Shown here piece after piece: positions 51,146 through 60,745 of a stretch of DNA of 64,000 nt. The DNA lies in contig CAJTMR010000005.1 of assembly GCA_910577325.1 (NCBI GenBank), positions 1-64,000 of the forward strand, in the 5' to 3' direction. Source of the DNA: an uncultured Parabacteroides sp. (GTDB lineage Bacteria; Bacteroidota; Bacteroidia; Bacteroidales; Tannerellaceae). A program made the translations under genes and the position numbers. Numbering within the stretch: position 1 is the stretch's first letter; every line of letters begins with the position of its first letter. The notes beneath the pieces are model-generated. The model was not told the origin of the DNA and did no database searches. It saw nothing but the letters and a program-made list of their open reading frames with translations.

Positions 51146-54100
51146 ATGGGATTTAATGAATTTATGACGAAGCTGTTCGGCAATAAGTCGCAGCGTGACC
51201 TGAAAGAAATTACCCCGTATGTGGATAAGATCAAGGCCGTATATCCGTCAATCCAAAAGCTCTCGAACGATGAGCTTCGTGCAAAAACAGATGAAATCAA
51301 ACAGCGTATCCAGGATTATGTAGCCGATGAACGCGCCAAAGTGGAAGAGCTGCGCAAAGGAATCGACGACAAGGAACTGGAAGAACGTGAAGCAATCTGG
51401 GCCGAAGTAGACAAGATCGAAAAGAATATCACCGAAAAGATGGAAGTGGTGCTGGAAGATGTGCTTCCGGAAGTATTCTCCATCATGAAAGATACAGCCC
51501 GCCGTTTTTCCGAAAACGAAACGATCGAAGTAACGGCAAATGATTTCGACCGTAACTTGGCTACCAAATACGACTTTGTGGAAATCAACGGCGACAAAGC
51601 TCTCTACCACAACCATTGGGTTGCCGGCGGTAACGAAATCACCTGGGACATGGTTCACTACGATGTACAGTTGTTCGGTGGGGTCGTATTGCACAAAGGT
51701 AAGATTGCCGAAATGGCGACCGGTGAAGGTAAGACATTGGTAGCTACCCTGCCGGTATTCCTGAACGCACTGACTCGCAACGGCGTGCATGTGGTAACCG
51801 TAAACGACTACCTGTCAAAACGTGACTCGGAATGGATGGGCCCGTTGTATATGTTCCACGGACTGTCGGTAGACTGTATCGACAAGCACCAGCCGAACTC
51901 CGACGCCCGCCGTGCCGCTTACAATGCCGACATCACGTTCGGTACGAACAACGAATTCGGTTTCGACTACCTGCGCGACAATATGGCGATCAGCCCGAAC
52001 GACCTGGTACAGCGCAAACACAACTATGCCATTGTCGATGAGGTCGACTCCGTGTTGATCGACGACGCCCGTACGCCGTTGATTATTTCCGGCCCGATCC
52101 CCCGTGGTGAAGAACAGTTGTTCGAACAATTCCGCCCGAACGTGGAAGTCGTCGTAAACGCACAGAAAGACCTTTGCTCCAAGATGCTGATCGAAGCCAA
52201 GAAGAAAATGGCAAGCAGCGACCAGAAAGAGGTGGAAGAAGGTTCCATCCAATTGTTCCGTTCCTACAAAGGATATCCGCGTAACAAGGCTTTGATCAAG
52301 TACTTGAGTGAACAAGGTATAAAAGCCCAGATGTTGAAGACGGAAGAATACTTCATGTCTGAAAACATGCGTCACATGCACGAAGCGACAGATGAACTGT
52401 TCTTCGTAATCGACGAAAAGAACAACAGTATCGAATTGACGGATAAAGGTATCGACCTTCTGACCGGTAAGACCGACGACCCGACATTCTTTGTACTGCC
52501 GGATATCACTTCCCAGCTTTCCGAACTGGAACACATCCAAAACGAAGAAGAAAAACAGGCCAAGAAAGACGAATTGCTGGCCAACTATTCCGTCAAGAGC
52601 GAACGCGTACATACGATCAACCAGTTGCTGAAGGCTTATACCCTGTTCGAAAAAGACGACGAATATGTCGTGATGGACAACAAAGTCATGATCGTTGACG
52701 AACAGACGGGCCGTATCATGGACGGACGACGCTATTCCGACGGCTTGCACCAAGCCATCGAAGCAAAAGAACGCGTGAAAGTGGAGGCTGCCACACAGAC
52801 ATTTGCAACGATTACCCTGCAGAACTACTTCCGTATGTATCACAAACTGTCAGGTATGACCGGTACGGCTGAAACGGAAGCTGGCGAATTCTGGGACATC
52901 TATAAACTGGATGTTGTCGTAATCCCGACAAACCGCCCGATCGCCCGTAACGATATGAACGATCGTATCTACAAGACAAAGCGTGAAAAATATAATGCCG
53001 TAATCGAAGAGATCGTCCAGTTGACCGAAGCCGGCCGGCCGGTACTGGTGGGTACGACTTCCGTCGAAATCTCCGAATTACTGAGCCGTATGCTTACTAT
53101 GCGTAAGATCAAACATAACGTATTGAACGCCAAGTTGCACCAAAAAGAAGCCGAGATCGTGGCACTGGCAGGACAAAGCAGTACGGTGACGATTGCCACC
53201 AACATGGCTGGTCGTGGTACTGACATCAAACTGTCGCAAGAAGTAAAAGCAGCCGGCGGTTTGGCCATCATCGGTACGGAACGTCATGAAAGCCGTCGCG
53301 TAGACCGCCAGTTGCGTGGTCGTGCCGGACGTCAAGGTGATCCGGGTTCTTCCGTATTTTTCGTTTCCCTAGAAGACGACTTGATGCGCCTGTTCGCATC
53401 CGAAAAGATCGCCGGACTAATGGATAAATTAGGTTTCAAAGAAGGCGAAGTTCTGGAACACAGCATGCTTAGCAAGTCTGTCGAACGTGCACAGAAGAAA
53501 GTGGAAGAAAACAACTTCGGCATCCGTAAGCGTTTGTTAGAGTATGACGATGTGATGAACTCACAACGTAACGTAATCTATACCCGCCGTCGCCACGCTC
53601 TGATGGGAGAACGTATCGGTTTGGACGTATTGAATACGATTTATGATACTTCCGTTGCCATCGTCGACCAGCATACTGACGGTGATTACGAAAGTTTCAA
53701 GTTGGAACTGTTCAAGACTTTTGCGATGGAATGTCCGTTCACGGAAGAAGAATTCAAGAGCGCCAAAGCCGATAAACTGGCCGATAAGCTGTTCGATGAA
53801 GCACTGCAACTGTTCAAACGCCGCATGGAACGTATGACTCAGGTTGCCAACCCGGTTATCAAACAGGTTTACGAACATCAGGGCGCCATGTATGAAAACA
53901 TCATGATTCCTATCACAGACGGTAAACGCATGTATAATGTTTCTTGCAACCTGAAAGAAGCTTACGAAACGGAAAGCAAGGCCATAACGAAAGCATTCCA
54001 GAAATCGATCGTCCTTCACACTATCGACGAAGCATGGAAAGAACACCTGCGCGAAATGGACGAACTGCGCCACTCGGTACAAAACGCCAGCTACGAAAAC

Positions 54101-54499
54101 AAAGACCCTCTGTTGATCTACAAGTTGGAATCCTACAACTTGTTCAAAAGCATGGTGGATACGATGAACCGTAAGACAGCTGCCGTCCTGATGCGTGGTC
54201 AGATACCTGTCCGCGAAGAACCGACCGAAGAAGAAAAGCAGGCTATGGCCGCCCGTCAGGCTGCCATGGAAGAGGCTGCCCGCCAGCGTATCGCTATCCA
54301 GAGAGCAGAAGCCGAACGCCGTCAGGACATGAGCCGTTACCAGACACAAAAAACGGACATCTCCGGCAACAATGCGATCGATACACGTGAACAGCAACGC
54401 CCGGAACCGGTACGTGCTGAAAAACGCGTAGGTCGTAACGATCTATGTCCCTGCGGAAGTGGCAAGAAATACAAGAACTGCCACGGACAAGGATTATAA
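51146..54499 (+). CDS. secA: Preprotein translocase ATPase SecA
   Basis: A 1117-residue motor, longer than the 901 of E. coli, as in other Bacteroidota. Walker A is ATGEGKT (191-197), the DEAD-like box is DEVDSVLIDDAR (298-309), and the preprotein cross-linking domain and an extra segment follow (about 360-520). NBD2 carries TNMAGRGTDIKLS and RRVDRQLRGRAGRQGDPGS. The helical scaffold and wing continue to about 1030, and the tail ends in the zinc site CPCGSGKKYKNCHG. It drives proteins through SecYEG; secG is at 13 kb. A 112-base gap precedes it. Confidence 0.97.
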   Translation: MGFNEFMTKLFGNKSQRDLKEITPYVDKIKAVYPSIQKLSNDELRAKTDEIKQRIQDYVADERAKVEELRKGIDDKELEEREAIWAEVDKIEKNITEKMEVVLEDVLPEVFSIMKDTARRFSENETIEVTANDFDRNLATKYDFVEINGDKALYHNHWVAGGNEITWDMVHYDVQLFGGVVLHKGKIAEMATGEGKTLVATLPVFLNALTRNGVHVVTVNDYLSKRDSEWMGPLYMFHGLSVDCIDKHQPNSDARRAAYNADITFGTNNEFGFDYLRDNMAISPNDLVQRKHNYAIVDEVDSVLIDDARTPLIISGPIPRGEEQLFEQFRPNVEVVVNAQKDLCSKMLIEAKKKMASSDQKEVEEGSIQLFRSYKGYPRNKALIKYLSEQGIKAQMLKTEEYFMSENMRHMHEATDELFFVIDEKNNSIELTDKGIDLLTGKTDDPTFFVLPDITSQLSELEHIQNEEEKQAKKDELLANYSVKSERVHTINQLLKAYTLFEKDDEYVVMDNKVMIVDEQTGRIMDGRRYSDGLHQAIEAKERVKVEAATQTFATITLQNYFRMYHKLSGMTGTAETEAGEFWDIYKLDVVVIPTNRPIARNDMNDRIYKTKREKYNAVIEEIVQLTEAGRPVLVGTTSVEISELLSRMLTMRKIKHNVLNAKLHQKEAEIVALAGQSSTVTIATNMAGRGTDIKLSQEVKAAGGLAIIGTERHESRRVDRQLRGRAGRQGDPGSSVFFVSLEDDLMRLFASEKIAGLMDKLGFKEGEVLEHSMLSKSVERAQKKVEENNFGIRKRLLEYDDVMNSQRNVIYTRRRHALMGERIGLDVLNTIYDTSVAIVDQHTDGDYESFKLELFKTFAMECPFTEEEFKSAKADKLADKLFDEALQLFKRRMERMTQVANPVIKQVYEHQGAMYENIMIPITDGKRMYNVSCNLKEAYETESKAITKAFQKSIVLHTIDEAWKEHLREMDELRHSVQNASYENKDPLLIYKLESYNLFKSMVDTMNRKTAAVLMRGQIPVREEPTEEEKQAMAARQAAMEEAARQRIAIQRAEAERRQDMSRYQTQKTDISGNNAIDTREQQRPEPVRAEKRVGRNDLCPCGSGKKYKNCHGQGL

Positions 54500-54522
54500 T
54501 CCAATCCGTAGCAAAGCATATG

Positions 54523-54565
54523 ACAAGGAGAGGAGGTTTCGACTCCCTCTCCTTGTTCTGTTTAC
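54523..54565 (+). terminator. Terminator after secA
   Basis: ACAAGGAGAG (54523-54532) pairs with CTCTCCTTGT (54547-54556), with extra inner pairing in the loop; followed by TCTGTTTAC. The T tract is interrupted. Confidence 0.75.
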
Positions 54566-54588
54566 AAAACAAAAAAAAACAAAAATCT

Positions 54589-54619
54589 TTTGTTACTTTC
54601 CATACACTTATTACCTTAG
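54589..54619 (+). promoter_or_regulatory. Promoter of the TPR gene at 54651
   Basis: TTTG (54589-54592) as -33 box, a 19-base spacer, then TACCTTAG (54612-54619), one base from TAnnTTTG. The ATG follows 31 bases later. Confidence 0.6.
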
Positions 54620-54650
54620 CCCTCCGAAATTTTAAACATCATTATAAACC

Positions 54651-55385
54651 ATGAAAAAAATTATCTTATTATTAGCTTTCTGCCTCAGTGTAGGCAACTT
54701 ATTCGCACAAGATGCGAACGCAGACAAATTACGGGAAGAAGGAGACGCAGCCATGACGGCTAAAAATTATCCCGAAGTCGTAACAAAATACAGCGAATAT
54801 CTGAAACTGACGAACTATGAAGATGAAGGCCGTGTGTTTAACTGTGCATTTGCTGCTTACAATGCCAAAAAGTTCGATGAAGCCATCAAATTCTACGACA
54901 TGTCCATCCAAAAAGGCTATAAAACCGATGATGCCTATGTTGGAAAAGCAATGTCTTTGCGTAGCCAAGACAATGCAGCCGATTTTACAGCTACAGTCGA
55001 AGCAGGCCTGAAAGCAAATGCCAAGAACGCGAATCTTGAAAAGCTACTGTATGCTTATTGCATGAAGAAAGGACAGGCTGCTCAAAAAGCAGGTAAAACA
55101 GAAGAAGCGGAAGAACTGTTTAAAGACGTATTGGTTGTAAGTAATCCCCAATACAAAGGCAATGCCTTGTACAGCCTCGGTGTCATGTTTTACAATGCAG
55201 GTGCAAAAATCCTGACTGAAGCCAATCCGATCGCAACATCCGATCCAGACAAATATGCTGCTGAAAAGAAAAAAGCAGATGCTCAAATGGCAAAAGCGAA
55301 AGGCTATCTGAAACAGGCTGTCGCACTGAATGCAGCCGATGCCAACTCTAAAAAGATTCTGGATGCGATCAATGCTGCAAAATAA
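54651..55385 (+). CDS. Exported TPR protein
   Basis: A 244-residue protein with signal peptide (MKKIILLLAFCLSVGNLFA-QD). Three to four TPR-like helical pairs: EEGDAAMTAKNYPEVVTKYSEYL shown here as two helices, FAAYNAKKFDEAIKFYDMSI, KKGQAAQKAGKTEEAEELFKDV and KGNALYSLGVMFYNAGAK. Alanine- and lysine-rich composition with short repeats near the C-terminus (AAEKKKADAQMAKAK). Function unknown. Own promoter, strong terminator after the stop. Confidence 0.85.
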   Translation: MKKIILLLAFCLSVGNLFAQDANADKLREEGDAAMTAKNYPEVVTKYSEYLKLTNYEDEGRVFNCAFAAYNAKKFDEAIKFYDMSIQKGYKTDDAYVGKAMSLRSQDNAADFTATVEAGLKANAKNANLEKLLYAYCMKKGQAAQKAGKTEEAEELFKDVLVVSNPQYKGNALYSLGVMFYNAGAKILTEANPIATSDPDKYAAEKKKADAQMAKAKGYLKQAVALNAADANSKKILDAINAAK

Positions 55386-55410
55386 GCAAGAACATATATA
55401 ATATTAAACG

Positions 55411-55446
55411 AGGCAGTTTTAAACGACGTTTGAAACTGCCTTTTTC
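55411..55446 (+). terminator. Intrinsic terminator after the TPR gene
   Basis: AGGCAGTTT (55411-55419) pairs with AAACTGCCT (55433-55441), followed by TTTTTC. Located between convergent genes. Confidence 0.9.
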
Positions 55447-55571
55447 ATACAACCACAATATCTTCGGTAGCAGTTCTGATACGTACTCGCTATATTCTGA
55501 TTCAGAAAATCGACATTCCCCACTATCCAACATAAAGAACGGTTTGACCGTAATGCAACCATTTCCGACTC

Positions 55572-56873
55572 TCACCCAAACAATATCCTGAACCGCGTCA
55601 GCCCGTCTGCATACGTCCTTAATGAGAAGGAGCAATTGTGTTTTTGGAGCACTTCACGGATAAATATCAAACCGATACCTTGACCACCGCGTTTGGTAGA
55701 GAAGAACGGGCTGAACAATTTGGCTTCCGTCTCCTTGTCAATGCCTTTTCCGGTGTCAGCGATTTCCAGGCAGACCGGATTACGGGAAGTACGGATGTAG
55801 ATTTCACCATCGTGGTCGATCGACTCGGAGGCATTCTTGATGATGTTGACCAACACCTGCTCGAAAAGAGAATTGTCCAAGTCGACAACCGGAGAAACCG
55901 GATCCAAATCCATCACGATCCGGATATTCCGATTCTGGCAAATCGTTTCCATAAAACGTTTACAGGAAAAGACGACCGCATTCAACGACTGTGTCTTGGT
56001 TTGCGGTTCCGGTATACGGACCACATCTGCAAAGTTCGTGATGAAATGGCTCATGCTGTAGCAACGCTCTATCGACACACGCAGGACTTCACAAATATCC
56101 TCCGTGTCCTGCATTTCACTGAAAGTCGCTTCAAGCGTGTCCAGCGTGGAAGTAATACCGGCAGTCGTGTTGTTCACCTCATGGGCTATCATGCGAATCA
56201 CTTTCTCATAGGCTTTCTTTTCTGCCTTAAAGACTTCATGGGTCAACATTTCCACCAAGTAGAACGAATGGTGAAAGCCACGGTCTACAAACGAAGAATG
56301 TGTACATTTATATATATTGGCATCATTCAGGCGAATCGTCTGCGAACCGTACAGCGGAATCGACACCAACTCTGTCGCTAAAGAGGAGTCCAAATCCGAC
56401 AAATGCCTGCCCATAATATCCGGCAAGGAAGATATTCCCAACATCTTGCAGGCTGCCGGATTAACAGTAAGGATTTCCTGATCGAGGTTCAACATAATCA
56501 CACCCATCGGCGAAGCGTTGATCAGCAAATCCAGGAAATGGTTCTGTTCCCGCAGATGCAGGCGTTCGTTCTTCAATTGCTCCATCATCTTGTTGAAAAT
56601 ACCGACAATACGGTCCGCCTCCTTCTGTCCTACATGACTCAGCCGGGAACTGAAATCCTGCTCCTTCAACAGTTCCATACCGTTTCCGATGATGTCAAGA
56701 GGTTTGATAATGCAGCGATAGAACACAAACAAATAAATAATGGTCAGGATCACGATTCCTTCCACGAAGAAAAACAGATAGGACGAATCCGTATAGAAGA
56801 CATGATAGGTAATAATCGCCAATACAGACAACAGCAATGTGGTCAAGATCCAAAACAATCCTCTTATTCTCAT
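55572..56873 (-). CDS. Sensor histidine kinase (PAS/HAMP, NtrB-like)
   Basis: A 433-residue inner-membrane kinase. Two helices (about 6-23 and 32-51) leave a very short periplasmic loop, then a HAMP-like linker (IIKPLDIIGNGMELLKEQDF, 55-74), a PAS domain (about 108-205), a phosphoacceptor His231 in RMIAHEVNNT, an N-box IIKNASE (344-350), and G-boxes DTGKGID (373-379) and GGQGIGL (396-402). It should phosphorylate Asp50 of the regulator encoded just upstream (12-base gap). The small loop suggests sensing in the membrane or cytoplasm. Confidence 0.92.
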   Translation of the reverse strand: MRIRGLFWILTTLLLSVLAIITYHVFYTDSSYLFFFVEGIVILTIIYLFVFYRCIIKPLDIIGNGMELLKEQDFSSRLSHVGQKEADRIVGIFNKMMEQLKNERLHLREQNHFLDLLINASPMGVIMLNLDQEILTVNPAACKMLGISSLPDIMGRHLSDLDSSLATELVSIPLYGSQTIRLNDANIYKCTHSSFVDRGFHHSFYLVEMLTHEVFKAEKKAYEKVIRMIAHEVNNTTAGITSTLDTLEATFSEMQDTEDICEVLRVSIERCYSMSHFITNFADVVRIPEPQTKTQSLNAVVFSCKRFMETICQNRNIRIVMDLDPVSPVVDLDNSLFEQVLVNIIKNASESIDHDGEIYIRTSRNPVCLEIADTGKGIDKETEAKLFSPFFSTKRGGQGIGLIFIREVLQKHNCSFSLRTYADGLTRFRILFG

Positions 56874-56885
56874 CTGCCCGGCTAT

Positions 56886-58259
56886 TTATTTGTCCACAGG
56901 AATATCATATTTCTCAAGACGCCGGTACAAAGCCGCCCGACTGATACCAAGTGCCGTGGCAACATGCGAAAGATTGCCGGAATGAGTCTTCAACGCCTGC
57001 AAGATCGTTTGCTTTTCCAATTCGTCCAATGTCAGGCCTTCAAGCAAAGGAACAGCCTCAGCCTTTACCGCCGTGGTGGTATGTTGACATTGACTTTGGA
57101 AATCGGAAACTCCCAAAACGGTCTTACCCGACACCAACATCGTCCGCTCAACCAAGTTCTTCAGTTCACGGATATTACCCGGATAAGGCAGTTTTTGCAA
57201 AAAGGTCAGGGCTTCAGATGAGAAATGAACAGCCGGCAAACCGTTCATCTCCGACTGTTTGTCGGCAAAATAGCGTGCCAACAAAGGAATGTCGTCCTTA
57301 CGCTCACGGAGCGCGGGCAAATGGACGGTTATCAAGTTGATACGGTAAAACAGGTCTTCCCGGAACGTGCGCCCGACTACCATCTCCCGCAAGTTGCAGT
57401 TTGTCGCGCTGACCACACGGATATCAACTTTGCGGGGACGACTGTCACCCAGCACCTCGAATGTCTGGTCTTGTAAGACACGCAACAGTTTCACCTGACA
57501 AGAGAGTTCGAGATCACCGATCTCGTCAAGAAAAATCGTACCTTTATTCGCCATTTCGAAACGTCCGGTACGATCGATGTAAGCATCAGTAAACGCTCCT
57601 TTCTTGTGACCGAACATCTCGCTTTCGAAGAGACTTTGCGAAAGTCCACCGAGATTGACCTTTACAAACGGCTCTTTCGCACGCCGGCTATTCGTATGGA
57701 TCGCCTCGGCAATCAACTCCTTCCCTGTCCCGCTCTCACCGGTTATCAAGACGGAGGCATTGGTTGGAGCGATCCGGGAAACCGTCCCCAACACATCCAT
57801 CAATGGTGCGCTTTGACCTATGATCTTGTCAAAATGGAATTTATTATCGGCATCGTGGCGGTTCAAAGGTGCTTCCAGCCCTTTCTTCTGTTCATTCAGT
57901 TCAATCGCCGTACGGATGGATTTCAGCAGCACAAGATTATTCCAAGGCTTGGTCACAAAATCAAAAGCACCGGCCTGCATTCCTTTCACGGCAAGCGAAA
58001 TAGACCCCCATGCCGTCATCAGGATAACCGGGACTTCAGGCTGGAAAATCTTCACTTGCTTCAATAATTGTATGCCCTCTTTACCGGTCGTAGTCAACGT
58101 GAAGTTCATATCCATCAGGATAAGCTGCGGTGCTATCTGGCGCACGACAGCCAACGCTTCTTCCGGTCCCGGAACAGCTTCCGGCTCAAATCCGGCCCGC
58201 TTCAACAGGATAGTCAGCGAGGAACGGACAGAAGCATCATCATCTATTATTAGGATCAT
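56886..58259 (-). CDS. NtrC-family response regulator (sigma-54 activator)
   Basis: A 457-residue protein: receiver domain with Asp50 (LMDMNF) and Lys104, AAA+ domain with Walker A GESGTGKE (174-181), the sigma-54 loop GAFTDA (221-226) in place of GAFTGA, Walker B TIFLDEIGDL (241-250), and a C-terminal Fis helix-turn-helix (SHVATALGISRAALYRRLEKY). The substitution of Asp for the second Gly is worth noting. It likely controls the TolC/ABC efflux genes around it. Paired with the sensor kinase gene 12 bases downstream. Confidence 0.92.
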   Translation of the reverse strand: MILIIDDDASVRSSLTILLKRAGFEPEAVPGPEEALAVVRQIAPQLILMDMNFTLTTTGKEGIQLLKQVKIFQPEVPVILMTAWGSISLAVKGMQAGAFDFVTKPWNNLVLLKSIRTAIELNEQKKGLEAPLNRHDADNKFHFDKIIGQSAPLMDVLGTVSRIAPTNASVLITGESGTGKELIAEAIHTNSRRAKEPFVKVNLGGLSQSLFESEMFGHKKGAFTDAYIDRTGRFEMANKGTIFLDEIGDLELSCQVKLLRVLQDQTFEVLGDSRPRKVDIRVVSATNCNLREMVVGRTFREDLFYRINLITVHLPALRERKDDIPLLARYFADKQSEMNGLPAVHFSSEALTFLQKLPYPGNIRELKNLVERTMLVSGKTVLGVSDFQSQCQHTTTAVKAEAVPLLEGLTLDELEKQTILQALKTHSGNLSHVATALGISRAALYRRLEKYDIPVDK

Positions 58260-58407
58260 AATTGTTTACTGTTTTGAATGACATTCAGTCTGGCACGGAT
58301 TACAATGATTACCCCAGGATTTTATTTGAAATCAATATATTATCCGTATAACCCGTACCTAAAGAATAAACCATCATCAGATTTGCAAAAATAGGGAATT
58401 TAATCGT

Positions 58408-59889
58408 TCATCGCCTCACGATCTTCTCAAATTCTGCATCGAGCGTCTGGTTGTTGATGAAATCATAAAGGGTAACGCTGCGGATATTGTAATAATAGTT
58501 CCAATAGTCGTACAGTTCCTGGATATGCTTCTGCTTGGCCTCATCCTTCGACTGTTGCGCGTCGTTCAAATCCAGGATATTGATCTTGCCGATCATGAAT
58601 GTCTCAATCGAAGTCTTGTAACGCTTTTCCGCGATCATATCGGCTTCCTGCGCGATCTCCAACTGGGCGGCCTGGTTGTTGAAGTTTTCCACCAACAAGA
58701 AAATATCCTGGTTGAAACTGATCTCCTCCTGCTTGATTTTGGACAACGTTACATCGCGGTTAGACTCGGCAACCTTCACTTTTCCCCGGCGCTTGCCCCA
58801 ATCGAGAATCGGAATCGTCATACCGACCTCGACCACTTGGTTTCCTTTTAACCGATTATAAGCGGCATCAAACGTATGGTCTTTCCCGGTATAACCGATC
58901 GTAGCGAAGAGGTTGATATTTCGGCGGTTCCCTTTGGCCGTCGCAACCTCATAGTCGGCTTCCAACTGGCGGCGACGAATATTCTTGGCAAACGAATTAT
59001 TTTCTTGTGCTTTCTGCAACACGACCTCATAGACCATCCGCAAGGAGGGAGCGGACTCTGGCAGGATCGGCTCAACCACCTCCCGTTCGCTCAGCCCCAG
59101 GAAAGCCCGAAGCCGGAACATGTTGGCATTAAGGTTGGACTGCGCCTCGGTCAGTTTTCCTTTCATTTGCAAGGCGGACAACTTCAATTGCATCAATTCG
59201 CTTTCGGAAATATGGCCGATCTTACGTTTGGCAATAGCTATCTCGTACAGCTTATCGGCATTTTCGAGATTCTGCTTGGCAATCTGCACATTCTCATTCG
59301 CCAACAGTAGGTTGAAGAAATAACCGATCGTATTGATCGTCACTTCCTCCACACTCTCGATATAAGCGGCTTTCGCTTCCTGGTAGCGGACAGGTTCAAT
59401 GCGCCTTTTCCATTTCAGATCATTCACACCGAAGATCGGTTGCGTAAGCGTCAACCCGATAGGTACGCTCATATATTCGTTGAAAGCCCCTTTTCCCAAC
59501 TGACGATTGAAATCGAGGGAAGAGTTCAATGATATCTTTCCTCCTGTCAAAGCGATATTCTGATCGATCGAAATCTCACCGTTCAGACCGAGCGAATTAT
59601 TCCGGACAAAGGTGTACGAACCGTCGGATTGCTGATATTTGGTATACTGTTTACTATAGGCAGGAAGCGTCCCTTTGAAGTTGATCTCAGGCAACTGATC
59701 GGCGATATGCGTACGATATTCCCAATAAGCAGTCTTCAATTCATTCAAGGCAACCGCAGCATCTACCGATTGCGTTTGTGCCAAGTTGATCGCTTCTTTA
59801 AGGGTCAACCTGACAGTATCTTGTTTCTGCGCCTGTAGCTCAGAACATGATAACAAGAGAGAAATGATAGCTATATAGATCTTTTTCAT
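58408..59889 (-). CDS. TolC-family outer-membrane efflux protein
   Basis: A 493-residue exported protein, signal peptide through about residue 20 (MKKIYIAIISLLLSCSELQA-QK), with the paired long helical hairpins of TolC: LTLKEAINLAQTQSVDAAVA (29-48), NADKLYEIAIAKRKIGHISESELMQLK, split here as NADKLYEIAIAKR and KIGHISESELMQLK, and in the second half RYKTSIETFMIGKINILDLND. It would form the outer-membrane duct of a tripartite pump, partnered with the ABC permeases encoded nearby. It lies 148 bases upstream of the regulator gene on the same strand. Confidence 0.9.
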   Translation of the reverse strand: MKKIYIAIISLLLSCSELQAQKQDTVRLTLKEAINLAQTQSVDAAVALNELKTAYWEYRTHIADQLPEINFKGTLPAYSKQYTKYQQSDGSYTFVRNNSLGLNGEISIDQNIALTGGKISLNSSLDFNRQLGKGAFNEYMSVPIGLTLTQPIFGVNDLKWKRRIEPVRYQEAKAAYIESVEEVTINTIGYFFNLLLANENVQIAKQNLENADKLYEIAIAKRKIGHISESELMQLKLSALQMKGKLTEAQSNLNANMFRLRAFLGLSEREVVEPILPESAPSLRMVYEVVLQKAQENNSFAKNIRRRQLEADYEVATAKGNRRNINLFATIGYTGKDHTFDAAYNRLKGNQVVEVGMTIPILDWGKRRGKVKVAESNRDVTLSKIKQEEISFNQDIFLLVENFNNQAAQLEIAQEADMIAEKRYKTSIETFMIGKINILDLNDAQQSKDEAKQKHIQELYDYWNYYYNIRSVTLYDFINNQTLDAEFEKIVRR

Positions 59890-60015
59890 CGTAATATTTT
59901 TTTCCTTTCATTGGCAAAAGCTATGCCAAAAAGATATATTACTGATTATCTGCAACATGTCAAAAACCATAGTGTCCGAAAATGAACAGTATGTCCGTTT
60001 TTGAAGTATTATTCA

Positions 60016-60023
60016 TATCTTTG
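60016..60023 (+). promoter_or_regulatory. Promoter of dgkA
   Basis: TATCTTTG matches TAnnTTTG, 28 bases before the ATG at 60051. A TTTG at 60000-60003 is too close to be the -33 box. The gap 59890-60015 shows no other feature. Confidence 0.6.
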
Positions 60024-60050
60024 TCCTATTCTCTCAAAACAATAAGTAAT

Positions 60051-60422
60051 ATGAAAAACAGCGGCTTCACTTTTCGTAAACGACTGGCCAGTTTCCGGTA
60101 TGCTTTTAATGGCATCCGTTTATTAATACAAAAAGAGCACAATGCATGGATACATTGTTTTGTTGCTATTTGTGTGGTTATATCCGGCTTTTTCTTCGGC
60201 TTATCCCGGGTAGAATGGATGGCGGTCGTAATCGTAATCGGAGCCGTACTATCGGCCGAAGCAGTCAATTCATCCATTGAATCATTGGCCGATTCAGTCT
60301 CACCCGAATACAACGAAACAATAAAAAAAACGAAAGACCTTGCAGCAGGTGCCGTTTTAATTATGGCAATAGCAGCTGCAATAGTCGGATCAATTATATT
60401 TTTCCCAAAACTGGGATTTTAA
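60051..60422 (+). CDS. dgkA: Diacylglycerol kinase (small membrane type)
   Basis: A 123-residue integral membrane protein, starting at MKNSGFTFRKRL; the longer open frame starts before the promoter. The conserved block EAVNSSIESLADSVSPEYNETIKKTKDLAAGAVL carries the Glu/Asn/Asp active-site set (given here in parts: EAVNSSIESLAD and IKKTKDLAAGAVL). Three transmembrane helices follow the amphipathic N-terminus. It phosphorylates diacylglycerol (or undecaprenol in some species). Monocistronic, ahead of a small conserved gene. Confidence 0.93.
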   Translation: MKNSGFTFRKRLASFRYAFNGIRLLIQKEHNAWIHCFVAICVVISGFFFGLSRVEWMAVVIVIGAVLSAEAVNSSIESLADSVSPEYNETIKKTKDLAAGAVLIMAIAAAIVGSIIFFPKLGF

Positions 60423-60475
60423 ATGACTATTTAAAAGAATAATTCTTTTTTCATTGTTTTACAATTCTCTTTGTT

Positions 60476-60483
60476 TATATTTG
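60476..60483 (+). promoter_or_regulatory. Promoter of the 69-residue gene
   Basis: TATATTTG (-7 box), with ATTG at 60453-60456 (19-base spacer) as a near -33 box. The ATG is at 60514. Confidence 0.65.
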
Positions 60484-60513
60484 TGCCATTATTAAATATT
60501 AAAACAAGAGATT

Positions 60514-60723
60514 ATGGCACGTACAGTAAATTATCCGAAAAGAGCGGAAAAAATTAAAGAAATGATTGATGATTTAGTTAAGGAAATGGGACATTCACCC
60601 AACATTCCCATCCAGAAAAACAAACTAAAACTCGTCGATATCGACTTCGATAATGTCGATATTGTAACACTTATGCAAGTACAGGCACGTATCAGCCGCC
60701 TCATTCTTGAAAAAAGTAAATAA
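60514..60723 (+). CDS. Small conserved hypothetical protein, 69 residues
   Basis: A soluble, highly charged protein (MARTVNYPKRAEKIKEMI...). Helix-rich first half, then KLKLVDIDFDNVDIVTLMQV, and a final helix (ARISRLILEKSK). No signal peptide, no Cys. I do not recognise a family. Well-formed start and own promoter argue that it is real. It lies 22 bases before the PAP2 gene. Confidence 0.65.
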   Translation: MARTVNYPKRAEKIKEMIDDLVKEMGHSPNIPIQKNKLKLVDIDFDNVDIVTLMQVQARISRLILEKSK

Positions 60724-60745
60724 AGCCAACAACACATATCTATAA

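Noticed and set aside
51815..52843. 342-residue antisense ORF inside secA
   Set aside because: Secondary frame of a conserved gene, rich in Phe/Val/His from antisense codon bias.
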